This document shows, in pieces, positions 1 to 8,497 of a DNA stretch of 64,000 nucleotides (position 1 is its first letter; each line of letters opens with the position of its first letter). Made by a program: the position numbers and the translations under genes. Origin of the DNA: Aquabacter sp040049275 (lineage in GTDB: Bacteria; Pseudomonadota; Alphaproteobacteria; Rhizobiales; Xanthobacteraceae). The stretch lies in NCBI RefSeq assembly GCF_040049275.1, contig NZ_JBDZDT010000007.1, forward strand, positions 1-64,000, given 5' to 3'. Below the pieces are notes generated by a model. That model saw only the letters and a list, made by a program, of their open reading frames with translations, was not told where the DNA came from and did not search any database.

Positions 1-1
1 G

Positions 2-97
2 GACTGGCGACGCATTGCTACCCGATACGACAAGCTTGCCGCCAACTACCTCGCAGGTGCCTACATTGCCGCCGTCATTGCATTCTGGTGCGATTGA
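2..97 (+). mobile_element. C-terminal end of an IS5-family transposase (runs in from outside)
   Basis: The first reading frame of the window translates to about 31 residues ending in a stop at 95-97. It contains the pattern RRIATRYDKLAANYL followed by a hydrophobic AAVIAFW tail. This is the classic C-terminus of IS5-family DDE transposases (the RY-K--NY signature just after the catalytic glutamate). Only the tail is visible, so whether the element is intact cannot be judged. No terminal inverted repeat is obvious between the stop and the REP-like palindrome that begins near 105. Confidence 0.75.
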
Positions 98-104
98 GTC
101 CCGA

Positions 105-136
105 CCCTAACCCTCCCCCGCAAGCGGAAGAGGGGA
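105..136 (-). repeat. REP-like GC-rich palindrome
   Basis: This is a CCCTCCCCCGCAAGCGG-type palindrome. It is the reverse complement of the element at 10882 and resembles the one at 10975. It lies between the transposase end and the stop of the IclR gene. It could act as a 3' stem-loop for either. It belongs to the dispersed intergenic palindromes common in alphaproteobacterial genomes. Confidence 0.6.
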
Positions 137-160
137 TGAAGGCTGCGCTTAGGCGGACCT

Positions 161-1006
161 TCAGTCCGATTCGGCGGCGACCCAGCCGAATTCGGTGGAG
201 AGGCGTTCCGCCGCCCGGCGCACCAGCTGGGCCTTGTCCTGCAAGGTCTGGATCGACAGGCGCCAGATGGGTCCGGAAATGCCGATGGCGCCTACCGCCT
301 GCCCGGTGAAGTCCCACACCGGCGTCGCGCAGCAGCGCACCTCAGTGTTCAGCTCCCCGTCGTCATAGGCGATGCCAGTGCGGCGGACATTCTCGATCTC
401 CTGCACCAGGAGATCCTTGTCGGTGATGGTCTTCTGGGTGAAGGGGGCAAGCGTCGCCGTCTTCAGGTAGCGGTCGAACTGCTGCGAGGTCATGGCCCCC
501 AGAAGCGCCTTGCCCAGCGCCGTGCAATGGGCCGGGCGCACCGCGCCGGCGCGCGAGACCATCTGGAACACGCCGTCCCCGGCCCGCTCCGCTACGATCA
601 GCACCTGGTTGCCCATGCGCACCGCGAAATGGGAGGTCTCGCCGGTGTCGTGGCAGAGATCCTCCAGCACCGGCGTCGCGAGGCTGACCATCTCGATCTC
701 GTCCAGCGAGCTTGCGGCCAGCGCGAACAAGGGGCGGCCGATGCGGTAGCGCTTGCTGTCCTTGATCTGCCGGACATAGCCCAGCGAGACCATGGTCTTC
801 ACCAGATGGAACGTGGTGCTGTTATGCAGCTGCACGCTCTTGCTCAGCTCGGCGAGGCTGATGCCATCCCGGTTCCGCGCGATCTCTTCAAGGATGGAGA
901 AGGCCCGCGCCAGCGATTGAACGCCGCCACGGTCCTTGGTCTCGTCGTCGCGCACGGAGGCGACGTCGTCAACCACGGCTTGCTGGGAGGCGGCATTGCG
1001 GGGCAA
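161..1006 (-). CDS. IclR family transcriptional regulator
   Basis: A 281-residue protein with the two IclR domains. The N-terminal winged helix is at about residues 28-90 (SLARAFSILEEIARN, then NSTTFHLVKTMVSLGYV as the recognition helix). The C-terminal effector domain is at about 105-270, with the typical HCTALGKALL and GELNTEVRC stretches. Such proteins are dimeric, effector-responsive regulators of catabolic genes. The gene is the last of a leftward group with the MmgE/PrpD gene (103-base gap) and the Bug gene, so it probably controls that group and the divergent hydrolase at 4014. A TCGCA-TAT-TGCGA palindrome at 3864 is a candidate operator. The start is a TTG (1006) with AAAGGA ten bases upstream; in-frame GTG codons lie a little further in, so the exact start is uncertain. 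Confidence 0.9.
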   Translation of the reverse strand: MPRNAASQQAVVDDVASVRDDETKDRGGVQSLARAFSILEEIARNRDGISLAELSKSVQLHNSTTFHLVKTMVSLGYVRQIKDSKRYRIGRPLFALAASSLDEIEMVSLATPVLEDLCHDTGETSHFAVRMGNQVLIVAERAGDGVFQMVSRAGAVRPAHCTALGKALLGAMTSQQFDRYLKTATLAPFTQKTITDKDLLVQEIENVRRTGIAYDDGELNTEVRCCATPVWDFTGQAVGAIGISGPIWRLSIQTLQDKAQLVRRAAERLSTEFGWVAAESD

Positions 1007-1108
1007 GGCAATTCAATCCTTTGCTGAAAGGGAAGGCGTCTACCTATCTCTCATGGCTCCCCATGGCTTTCAAGTCGTGGTGTCCGTGGCAGCTACACCT
1101 TGTCCGCG

Positions 1109-2527
1109 CTACAGACTGGCAACGGCTCGCCGCGCCTCTGGCGCCGCGAGCAGTTCGGCGAGGCGCGCCACGTCGGCGAGCCGCTCCACGTCGAGAATCA
1201 TGTCCAGCGCCTGCCGGGCGCGGGCAGGGGAGAAGACCAGCTCCGCATTGCGCAGGAACTTCTCCACCATGTCGGCCTCGGAGAGCGGATTGAGCGGCGA
1301 GCCGCGGTCGATGTCCTCGCGCACCGTGACGCTGCGCCCGTCGCTCGTCCGCACCATGACGGCACCGCCATAATGCTTGGGGAAGGAGGTGGCGGGGTCG
1401 GCCTCGTAGGTCACCTTGTCCGCCAGCGCCAAAATGCGAGGATCGGCCAATCGCTCGGGGGTGATGTCGGCGAGGGTGAAGCCGCCGGTGAGGAAGCCGG
1501 TGGCGGCGGCGAAATAGGCGCTGAACTGGGCGGTGTAGCCGTCCACCGGCCGCTTCTTGGCCGCGCGCGGCTCGCAGATGGTGTTGATGGCGGCCTCGGG
1601 CACCAGCACGCGGATTTCCGCCACCTCGTCCGCCGAGAACCCGCTTTCGCGGGCGGCGCGCGCGGCGGCGTCGATGAGCGGGATGTTGAAATAGCAGGCC
1701 GCCAGAGGCTTCACGGAAATGTCCTGGAGCAGCCAGCGCTCGCCCAGCCCCTCTGTCGCGAGCGCATAATCGTGGCCGCCCTCCACTTCGCCGAGATAGA
1801 GCCGATAGAGGCCGAAGCGCCCCTCATAGGGCGTGCTCGGCCCGGTGAAGCCGCCCTTGGCGAGGGTGGCGGCGGTGATGCCGGCGGTGGCGCCCCATCC
1901 GGGATGGAAGCGCTTGGTCCAGGCCATCTCCGTGGTGAATTCCTGGTTCCCCGCCGCCGCGCTGTAGGCGATGCCCTGGGCCATGGCGAGCTGGTGGGCA
2001 TCAAGCTCCAGCAGGCGCCCCGCCACGAACGTGCCGGCGAACACGCCGATGACACCCGAGGGGTGGAAGCCGCGCTTCTGGAACCCGCCTTTCGCCACCG
2101 CCCCGAGCCGGATGGCGCCCTCCAGGCCGGCAATATAGGCGGCGAGCATCTGCGCGCCGGAGGCTTTCAGATGGGCGCCCAGGGCCAGCGCGCCGGGCAC
2201 GCAGGCGGAGCTGGGATGGACCCGGCCGTAGATGGAGGTGTCGTCATAGTCGATGCCGTGGATCAGCATGCCGTTGACGAGCGCCGCGTCGCGCACCGTG
2301 AGGCGCTCGGCCGAGCCGATGACGGGAGAGGCGCCCCGCTCCACCTGCGCCAGCGCGGACGCGGCCATGTGGCCGAAATCCAGCGACGAGGACGCGAGCG
2401 CGACGCCGGCCGAATCCATCAGCAGCAGCTTGGCGCGATGGCGGACGGCGGCGTCCACCCGGTCGAGATCGAGGCCGGACACGAACGCGCCGAGGGTCTG
2501 CGAAATGGTTCGGGATGCCACGCTCAT
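1109..2527 (-). CDS. MmgE/PrpD family protein
   Basis: A 472-residue member of the MmgE/PrpD fold, which includes 2-methylcitrate dehydratase, cis-aconitate decarboxylase and iminodisuccinate epimerase. Family marks are the helical opening with KLLLMDSAGVALASSS, the HGIDYDDTS stretch, HPSSACVPGALALG, and the FHPSGVIGVFAG region. The ATG at 2527 is chosen because an AGGAG lies six bases upstream; an upstream in-frame start (2551) lacks one. The gene follows a Bug binding protein by 61 bases, so the substrate is probably an imported carboxylic acid. Which member of the family this is cannot be told; it is not flanked by prpB/prpC, so a methylcitrate role is unlikely. A second family member lies at 29357. 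Confidence 0.9.
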   Translation of the reverse strand: MSVASRTISQTLGAFVSGLDLDRVDAAVRHRAKLLLMDSAGVALASSSLDFGHMAASALAQVERGASPVIGSAERLTVRDAALVNGMLIHGIDYDDTSIYGRVHPSSACVPGALALGAHLKASGAQMLAAYIAGLEGAIRLGAVAKGGFQKRGFHPSGVIGVFAGTFVAGRLLELDAHQLAMAQGIAYSAAAGNQEFTTEMAWTKRFHPGWGATAGITAATLAKGGFTGPSTPYEGRFGLYRLYLGEVEGGHDYALATEGLGERWLLQDISVKPLAACYFNIPLIDAAARAARESGFSADEVAEIRVLVPEAAINTICEPRAAKKRPVDGYTAQFSAYFAAATGFLTGGFTLADITPERLADPRILALADKVTYEADPATSFPKHYGGAVMVRTSDGRSVTVREDIDRGSPLNPLSEADMVEKFLRNAELVFSPARARQALDMILDVERLADVARLAELLAAPEARRAVASL

Positions 2528-2588
2528 AAGCGGCTCCTGACAGGGAGGCACGCGTGCCGGCCCGGCACGGGCCGGGCCGGCCCACGCA

Positions 2589-3566
2589 TCATTCGGGCTT
2601 CAGATTCTCTTCGCGGACGAGCTTGCCCCATTTGGCAATCTCGGCATCGACGAAGGCGCCGAACTTCTCAGGATTGCTGCCCGTCACGGGCTCCGCGCCG
2701 ATGGCGCGCATTCGCTCGACCACATCCGGCATGACCAGCACCTTCTGGAGCGCCGCGTTCATGATGTCGATCTGCTCGCGCTTCGTGCCTTTGGGGGCAT
2801 TCAGGCCATACCATTCGTACACCACGAAATTCGGCAAGCCGGCCTCGATGGCGGTGGGGGTCTGGGGCAGCAGCTCGCTGCGCGCCTCGCTGGTGACGGC
2901 CAGCACGCGCAGGCGGCCGGATTTCACGTTCGCCAGCACGCCGGCGAGCGTGGTGAACATCATCTGGATCTCGCCGCCCATGAGGCCGGTCACCGCCGGG
3001 CCGGTGCCCTTATAGTTCACGTCCGTCGCCTTCACGCCGGCGGCGCGCTGGAACTGGAGGAGGCCGAGATGGCTGGGCGAGCCATAGCCGGTGAAGCCGG
3101 CATTCACGACATCCGGCTCCTTCTTCATCTTGGCGATCAGCTCTTCGACCGTCTTCGGTTCGAAATTGGCGTTCACCACCAGCACGTAGGTGCCCGTGCC
3201 GAGCAGCGCGACCGGCTCGAAATCCTTCACGGTGTTGTAGGGCAGGGTCGGCTGGAGCGTCGCGTTGACCGCGAAGCTCTGGGTGGGGAAGCCGAAATTA
3301 TAGCCGTCCGGCGCCGCCTTGGCCGCCGCGTCCATGCCGATGATGGTGCCGGCGCCGCCGCGATTGTCGACGATGATCTGCTGGCCCAGCAGCTCGCCCG
3401 CCTTGTTGGCGAGGATGCGCGCCACCGCGTCCGTGCCGCCGCCCGGAGGCCAGGGGACGATGTAGCGGATGGTGCGCGTGGGATATTGCTGGGCGAAGGC
3501 CGGCAGGCATGTGGCCTGGGCCAGGACGAGGCTCGCGGCGATGGCGAGCAGGCGCTTGATCTTCAT
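2589..3566 (-). CDS. Bug-family (TctC-like) periplasmic substrate-binding protein
   Basis: A 325-residue secreted binding protein. It has a signal peptide (KIKRLLAIAASLVLA ... AFA) followed by the Bug opening QQYPTRTIRYIVPWPPGGGTD. Further family marks are VDNRGGAGTIIG, APDGY, and the G(E)IQMMFTT loop that contacts carboxylate ligands. Proteins of this family capture carboxylates for tripartite tricarboxylate transporters, but no TctA/TctB membrane genes are present here, as is common for the family. The start at 3566 is preceded by GGGAGGGAG; the longer in-frame N-terminus does not look like a signal peptide. It is the first gene of the leftward group with MmgE/PrpD and IclR. Confidence 0.92.
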   Translation of the reverse strand: MKIKRLLAIAASLVLAQATCLPAFAQQYPTRTIRYIVPWPPGGGTDAVARILANKAGELLGQQIIVDNRGGAGTIIGMDAAAKAAPDGYNFGFPTQSFAVNATLQPTLPYNTVKDFEPVALLGTGTYVLVVNANFEPKTVEELIAKMKKEPDVVNAGFTGYGSPSHLGLLQFQRAAGVKATDVNYKGTGPAVTGLMGGEIQMMFTTLAGVLANVKSGRLRVLAVTSEARSELLPQTPTAIEAGLPNFVVYEWYGLNAPKGTKREQIDIMNAALQKVLVMPDVVERMRAIGAEPVTGSNPEKFGAFVDAEIAKWGKLVREENLKPE

Positions 3567-4013
3567 GGGTTCTCCCTCCCGGCTCATATTCTGGTCTGTG
3601 GCCCCGGAACGCTCCTTGCTGCCTGGCGTCAGCCCCCGCTCCTCGCGGCCCCCGGCGGGGATCGCGTATGGTCGGGGTGGAGCTTTCATTGTCGGAGAAT
3701 CGTCCTGTAGTGGCCACCCGTCGCCGAAGCGGCGGAATACGCGCCCGAATAGGCCCTATCTGGCGCGAAATCGGGGTCTACGAGGCGATGTACCGACCGT
3801 AAATCGTGCTGTTCTCCGCTTTTCTCCCGCATTGCGGGTTCGAGGCTCGTAGCGTCCGTTTTATCGCATATTGCGAAAATGAAAACCTCAATGTAGTAGA
3901 AATTGTCCCCGCAGGGGGCTGCCTGCCCTCGGCGGGCGATGACCAATGCACGGCACGGCTCCAGGCGCTCGCCGCCGGTTCCCACCGTAAAAGACGCAAA
4001 GAGAGGACACGCC
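3567..4013. promoter_or_regulatory. Divergent promoter region with an IclR-type palindrome
   Basis: A 447-base gap between the divergent Bug and hydrolase genes. It contains the perfect inverted repeat TCGCA-TAT-TGCGA at 3864-3876 in an AT-richer stretch. Short TCGCA/TGCGA-type palindromes are typical of IclR-family operators, and the only IclR gene in the window ends the Bug group. I see no other gene in the gap. Confidence 0.5.
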
Positions 4014-5162
4014 ATGGGCGGCTGGATCGACCATTTCCCCGACAATTTCCTCTGGTCGAACGCCACCATCATCATCAAGGGCATGGTGCCCTATGGGGTC
4101 GTCTCCGCCGAGGAGATCGACCGGGTGTGCGAGAAGCTCGCGGTCCGCCAGGGCGAGCCCGAGGCCTGGTGGGAGGAATGGACCACCATGGGGCGGACGC
4201 TCGAGGCGCGCGCCGAGGAAGCGGTCGCGGAAGGCCGCCAGCGCACCGCCGGCTCGCTCTACATGCGCGCAGCCCATTATTACTATACGGGCGAGCGCTT
4301 CATGCTGCCGGGGCCCGAGAAGAAGAAGCTCTCGGAGACGTCCTTCGCGTGCTTCCATGCCGGCCTGCGCCGCCGCTATCCGCAGATCGAGTTCGTCGAG
4401 ATCCCGTACGAGAATTCGAGCCTGCCGGCCCTGTTCTTCCCCGCTGCCGACACGTCCAAGCCCGCCCCCACCGTGGTGGTCTTCAACGGCATGGACAATT
4501 GCAAGGAGATGAGCATCGTCTTCGCCGGCACCGAATTCTCCCAGCGCGGCTTCAACACGCTGTGCGTGGACGGGCCGGGGCAGGGCGAGATGCGGCGCCT
4601 GCGCGACGTGCCCGCGCGCTATGATTTCGAGGTGGCCGGCACCGCCGCCTATGAGTATGCCGTCACCCGCCCCGAAGTGGACCCCGAGCGGGTGGTCGTC
4701 ATGGGCTACAGCTTCGGCGGCTATTACACCGGCCGCGTCGCGGCCTTCGAGAAGCGCTATGCCGGTTGCGTCGCCATGAGCGCGCTGCACTGGGACCTCG
4801 CCGCCTGGCAGCAGAAGATCCTCGACCGCACCCGCGCCGCGCCCAAGAGCATCGCCCAGTCGAACTTCCAGTTCCAATGGGTCGTGGGCGCCGACACGCC
4901 GGAAGAGGCCATCGAGATCGCCAAGAAGTTCACCCTGAAGGACGTGGCGAAGGACATCACCCAGCCCTTCCTCGTGACCCATGGCGGCAACGACCGGCTG
5001 GTGCCGGTGGTGAGCGCGCAACTGCTCTATGACGCGGTGGGCTCGACGAACAAGACCATCAAGATCTTCGCCACCGAGGAAGGCGGCGCGGAGCATTGCT
5101 CCATCGACTTCCGCCCCACCGGCATCGACTATATCGCCGACTGGATCGAGGCGAACATCTGA
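4014..5162 (+). CDS. Alpha/beta hydrolase, 2,6-dihydropseudooxynicotine hydrolase-like
   Basis: A 382-residue protein with a helical N-terminal domain (about residues 1-115) and a C-terminal alpha/beta-hydrolase domain. The catalytic triad can be read as Ser233 (GYSFGGY), Asp327 (GGNDRLVP) and His361 (EHCSID). The two-domain layout and the VVVFNGMDN and DGPGQGE motifs match the family of 2,6-dihydropseudooxynicotine hydrolase, a C-C bond hydrolase of nicotine catabolism, and related FrsA-type hydrolases. The start has GAGAGG eight bases upstream. No other nicotine genes are nearby, so the substrate is probably another 1,3-diketone, ester or amide. It is divergent from the Bug/MmgE/IclR group and possibly shares its regulator. 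Confidence 0.85.
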   Translation: MGGWIDHFPDNFLWSNATIIIKGMVPYGVVSAEEIDRVCEKLAVRQGEPEAWWEEWTTMGRTLEARAEEAVAEGRQRTAGSLYMRAAHYYYTGERFMLPGPEKKKLSETSFACFHAGLRRRYPQIEFVEIPYENSSLPALFFPAADTSKPAPTVVVFNGMDNCKEMSIVFAGTEFSQRGFNTLCVDGPGQGEMRRLRDVPARYDFEVAGTAAYEYAVTRPEVDPERVVVMGYSFGGYYTGRVAAFEKRYAGCVAMSALHWDLAAWQQKILDRTRAAPKSIAQSNFQFQWVVGADTPEEAIEIAKKFTLKDVAKDITQPFLVTHGGNDRLVPVVSAQLLYDAVGSTNKTIKIFATEEGGAEHCSIDFRPTGIDYIADWIEANI

Positions 5163-5173
5163 CGCCGTCTTCC

Positions 5174-5199
5174 GAACGGCGCCTTCGGGCGCCGTTCGC
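5174..5199. terminator. Stem-loop terminator between convergent genes
   Basis: Perfect 11-base arms (CGAACGGCGCC and its complement) around a TTCG tetraloop. The hairpin sits in the 38-base gap between the convergent hydrolase and adhesin genes, so it can serve both strands. There is no clear T-run. Confidence 0.7.
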
Positions 5200-5200
5200 A

Positions 5201-8200
5201 TCAGAGGGCGGGGGTGACGAGGTCGAACTGGACGAGGAGATCGTTGAAGTCGCGATCCCCGCCGCCCATGAGATCTTCCCAGCCCCACGTGTTGAGGCCG
5301 TAATTCCACACGTGATTGACGCCCTCGCCGTCCACCTGCTCGTTGGCCCGGCCGAACATGTAGAAATCGTGGCCGCCCGACGCGAGCCGCATGGCGAAGA
5401 GATCGCCCGAATCCACCCCCGTGACGCGCGCTTCCCCATAGGCGCCGTAGCCGGCGCCGGAAATCCAGGCGGCGCCGGTGTCGGTCTGGTAGGCATGGGC
5501 GCGGCTCGCCGCATCGTAGCCGGCATCGCCGGGCCGCAGCCCGTCCACGGCGCCGGAATAATCGTCCACTTGGTAGACCATGAGCTGGACGTCCTGCAGG
5601 CCGTTCTGGCGCAGGCGGATGAGCATGTCCTGGTCCCCGGCGCCGCCCAAGGTCTGCGCGGTGGTGACGAGGCGCGAGACTTCCACGGCGCTGTCGCCGT
5701 CTGAGCTGACGAAGTCGATGAGGCCGAAGGTGTTTGAAATCACCGCATGCGGCGTGCCCGCGTCCTCGCCTCCGATCTTCACGGCGAGCCGCGCGCCGTC
5801 CGCCATGTCTGCCTGATGGATGCTGCCCTGCCCGCCGCCATCCTGGGCGGTGACGGCGGCGACTGAGAAGTCGGGTCGCAGCGCCTTCAGGGCGAACGCA
5901 CGCGACCAGGCATTGTCCCCCGACACGCCGCTGGCGAACGAGGTCTCCGCCCCGCCGAACTGGAGCACCACGTCGTGCCCCTCGGAGGAGACCACCTGGA
6001 AGACGAGGCTCTGCTTCGCCGCGCTCAGCCAGTCCCCGGCAGCGTCGGAGGCAGCCATATCAGGCACGGTCCCCGACAGCCCGAGGGCGATGGAGGCAAG
6101 GGTGCCGAGCAGGGCGTCGGCGTCCCTTACGGTCGTGCCATCGAGGACGCCGGGCGCGACCACCGGGACGACGGGTAGGATCTCCGCCGGGCCGTCGACG
6201 GAGATGCCGTGCTCCTCCAGCACGTCTTCGAGCCGGGGCAGGACGGACGAGAGGAAGGCCGAGCTGGTGACGATGGCGGAGGCCTGTGCGCCTGCGGCAT
6301 CGGCAACGGTGTAGCTGAAGGTGGCGGCGCCCGAATGACCCTCGGCATGGATGAAGGCGAGCCGTCCGTCCGCCCCCAGCATCACCGTTCCGCCGTCCAC
6401 GGCGACCGAGCTGCCTGAGATGACGGCGTGCCCGTCAATGGCGGTGATGCGCAGGAGATCGCCCTCCGGATCGCCGTCATTGGCCAGCACGTCCACCACC
6501 GCCGGGCCGCCATTGTCCGGGAGGGTGAAGGCGTCGCTCCGGGCGACCGGGGTGTCGTTGACGGGCGTCACCGTGCCCGAGACATGGGCGGTGGAGGCGA
6601 TGCCTGCCGGGTTCACGATGGTGTAGCTGAAGCCCGCGCCGCCATGGAAGTCGGCATCGGGCGAGAAGGCGAGGTTCCCGTCCGCCCCGAGCTTCACCGT
6701 GCCGCCCGCCACCGTCACGGACTGGCCGGCGGCAATGGCGGCGCCGTCAACGAGGGCGATGCGCCACCCGTCCGCGCGTGCGGTGCCGTCATTGGCGAGC
6801 ACGTCGAGGGTGATGGCGCTGTCCTCAGTGGTGGTGAAGGCGTCTGCTTGCGCGGAGGGCGTCGCCGGGGCCGCCGTCACGGTGCCGGAGACCGTGCCGG
6901 TGTCGGTCAGGCCGCCGTCGGAGAGGGTGTAGGTGAAGGAGACCGGACCGGTATAGTCCGGGGCCGGGGCGAAGGTGAGCCGTCCGTCCGCCAGCCGGGT
7001 GACGATGCCATTGGCGAGGGCGACGGTGCCCCCGGGCCCGATGTCCATCCCGTTCACCTGGATGATGGACAGGGGGGTGCCGTCGGCGTCCGTGTCGTTG
7101 GCGAGCACGTCGATAAGGACGGCGCTGCCACGTGTGGTGGTGAAGCTGTCGTCGGCGGCTGTGGGAGGGGAGGCCGCCGGCGTCACGGTGCCGGAGACCG
7201 TGGCGGTGTCGGTCAGGCCGCCGTCGGAGAGGGTGTAGGTGAAGGAGACCGCGCCGGCAAAGCCCGAGGCCGGGGTGAAGGAGAGCCGTCCGTCGGCCTC
7301 CAAGGTGACGGTCCCGCTCGCGAGGGTGACAGTGCCGCCGACCGCGATGGCCATGCCATTCACCATGACGACGGACAGAAGGTCGCCGTCGGGGTCCATG
7401 TCGTTGGCGAGCACGTCGAGGAGGACGGGGGTTCCGGATGCGGTGGTGAAGGTATCGTTGGCGGCCGTGGGAGGAGGGGTGGCCGCCCCCAGCATCACCG
7501 AGCCGGAGACCGTGGCGGTGGCCGAACTGATGCCGTCGGTCGCCGTATAGGTGAAGGAGAGCGCCCCGGTATAAGTGCCATCGGGGGTGATGGTGATGAT
7601 GCCGCTGGGCCCCAGGGTGACCGACCCGTTGACGATGATCACGGTCTCGCCAACGGAGACGCTCGTGCCGTTGATCTCCGTCACCATTGTCAGCGGATTG
7701 CCGCCCGAATCGACGTCATTGGCCAGAACGGGAAGGCTGAAGGTCCCCCCCTGCGCCATGCTGAAAGTGTCGTCGACGACTGTGGGAGGAGTGACCGCAG
7801 GCGTCACCGTGCCGGAGACCGTGGTGGTTGCGGAATCGATGCCGTCGGAAACCGTGTAGGAGAAGGAGACGGCCCCCGAAAAGGCCGCAACCGGGGTGAA
7901 GACGATGCCGCCGACGGTCAGGGTGAGCGTTCCGGCGGCGATCGTCACATCGGACCCCACGGTGACGCTGATCCCTTCGATCTGTGTGACCGTCAGGGTG
8001 ACGCCTTCGGCATCCACGTCGTTGGCCAGCACATCTATGTTGGCGGTCTGGCCCTGCTGCACGGCGAAGGTGTCGCTCACGGCCACGGGCGCGGTATTGG
8101 CCGGGCTCTGGATGACGATGTCCGTGGTTTCGGCAAGCGTTCCGCCAGACCCTGACGCGGGCAGGTCAATGATGACGGGATTGCCCCCTGCGGTGATCGA

Positions 8201-8497
8201 GCCGCCGTTCAGCTCCAGGGCGTTGATACCGGAATAATCGAGGTCGGCGCTGCTATCGCCCGGCTGGACCTGATAGATGAAGACGCAGCTTCCCGAATTT
8301 ATCTGACCGTTGGCGATGGCGGCTGCCGTGGCCGTCGCGTCGTAGACGGCGTAGCGGTCGGTGACGCCGGTCTCCAGAAGGAGGCGCGGCGTGCCGGTGA
8401 CGTTCACACCGTCGTCGAACCGCACCACGATTTCGATGTTGCTGCCCGGCGCGTAGACGCCGTTGGCAGTAAGAGCGGTGACGGACAAGACGGGCAT
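5201..8497 (-). CDS. Large tandem-repeat (cadherin/VCBS-like) surface protein with C-terminal DUF4114 domain
   Basis: A 1098-residue acidic protein without a classical signal peptide. Residues 1 to about 120 form a lead domain (PVLSVTALTANGVYAPG...). Then come six repeats of about 100 residues, each with a D-F hinge, a VLAND-D--G motif and a GTV-L loop. These are bacterial cadherin/Ig-like tandem units of large RTX-type adhesins. The last 250 residues hold a DUF4114 domain ending in WGWEDLMGGGDRDFNDLL. Such proteins are usually exported by type I secretion with a C-terminal signal and act as adhesins or biofilm matrix proteins, but no type I secretion genes are in the window. AGAGG lies eight bases before the ATG. 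No nonapeptide RTX repeats were seen, so binding and export are inferred. Confidence 0.85.
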   Translation of the reverse strand: MPVLSVTALTANGVYAPGSNIEIVVRFDDGVNVTGTPRLLLETGVTDRYAVYDATATAAAIANGQINSGSCVFIYQVQPGDSSADLDYSGINALELNGGSITAGGNPVIIDLPASGSGGTLAETTDIVIQSPANTAPVAVSDTFAVQQGQTANIDVLANDVDAEGVTLTVTQIEGISVTVGSDVTIAAGTLTLTVGGIVFTPVAAFSGAVSFSYTVSDGIDSATTTVSGTVTPAVTPPTVVDDTFSMAQGGTFSLPVLANDVDSGGNPLTMVTEINGTSVSVGETVIIVNGSVTLGPSGIITITPDGTYTGALSFTYTATDGISSATATVSGSVMLGAATPPPTAANDTFTTASGTPVLLDVLANDMDPDGDLLSVVMVNGMAIAVGGTVTLASGTVTLEADGRLSFTPASGFAGAVSFTYTLSDGGLTDTATVSGTVTPAASPPTAADDSFTTTRGSAVLIDVLANDTDADGTPLSIIQVNGMDIGPGGTVALANGIVTRLADGRLTFAPAPDYTGPVSFTYTLSDGGLTDTGTVSGTVTAAPATPSAQADAFTTTEDSAITLDVLANDGTARADGWRIALVDGAAIAAGQSVTVAGGTVKLGADGNLAFSPDADFHGGAGFSYTIVNPAGIASTAHVSGTVTPVNDTPVARSDAFTLPDNGGPAVVDVLANDGDPEGDLLRITAIDGHAVISGSSVAVDGGTVMLGADGRLAFIHAEGHSGAATFSYTVADAAGAQASAIVTSSAFLSSVLPRLEDVLEEHGISVDGPAEILPVVPVVAPGVLDGTTVRDADALLGTLASIALGLSGTVPDMAASDAAGDWLSAAKQSLVFQVVSSEGHDVVLQFGGAETSFASGVSGDNAWSRAFALKALRPDFSVAAVTAQDGGGQGSIHQADMADGARLAVKIGGEDAGTPHAVISNTFGLIDFVSSDGDSAVEVSRLVTTAQTLGGAGDQDMLIRLRQNGLQDVQLMVYQVDDYSGAVDGLRPGDAGYDAASRAHAYQTDTGAAWISGAGYGAYGEARVTGVDSGDLFAMRLASGGHDFYMFGRANEQVDGEGVNHVWNYGLNTWGWEDLMGGGDRDFNDLLVQFDLVTPAL
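6340..8100 (-). repeat. Six tandem units of about 303-318 bp inside the adhesin gene
   Basis: The conserved TTGGC(C/G)AGCAC-type segment encoding the VLAND motif recurs near 6480, 6792, 7096, 7402, 7720 and 8022. Two adjacent units are nearly identical at DNA level: the segments starting about 6891 and 7191 differ at few positions over some 65 bases and are exactly 300 bases apart. This points to recent duplication or ongoing homogenisation of units. Confidence 0.8.

Noticed and set aside
1100..2734. 544-codon plus-strand open frame
   Set aside because: Antisense shadow of the MmgE/PrpD gene with Gly/Arg/His-rich composition and no recognisable domain.
6340..8100. Regular repeats as a possible CRISPR array
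   Set aside because: Units are about 300 bases, diverged and in frame, coding for protein domains.
6428..8155. 575-codon plus-strand open frame with internal repeats
   Set aside because: Its repeats are just the mirror of the adhesin repeat units on the other strand.
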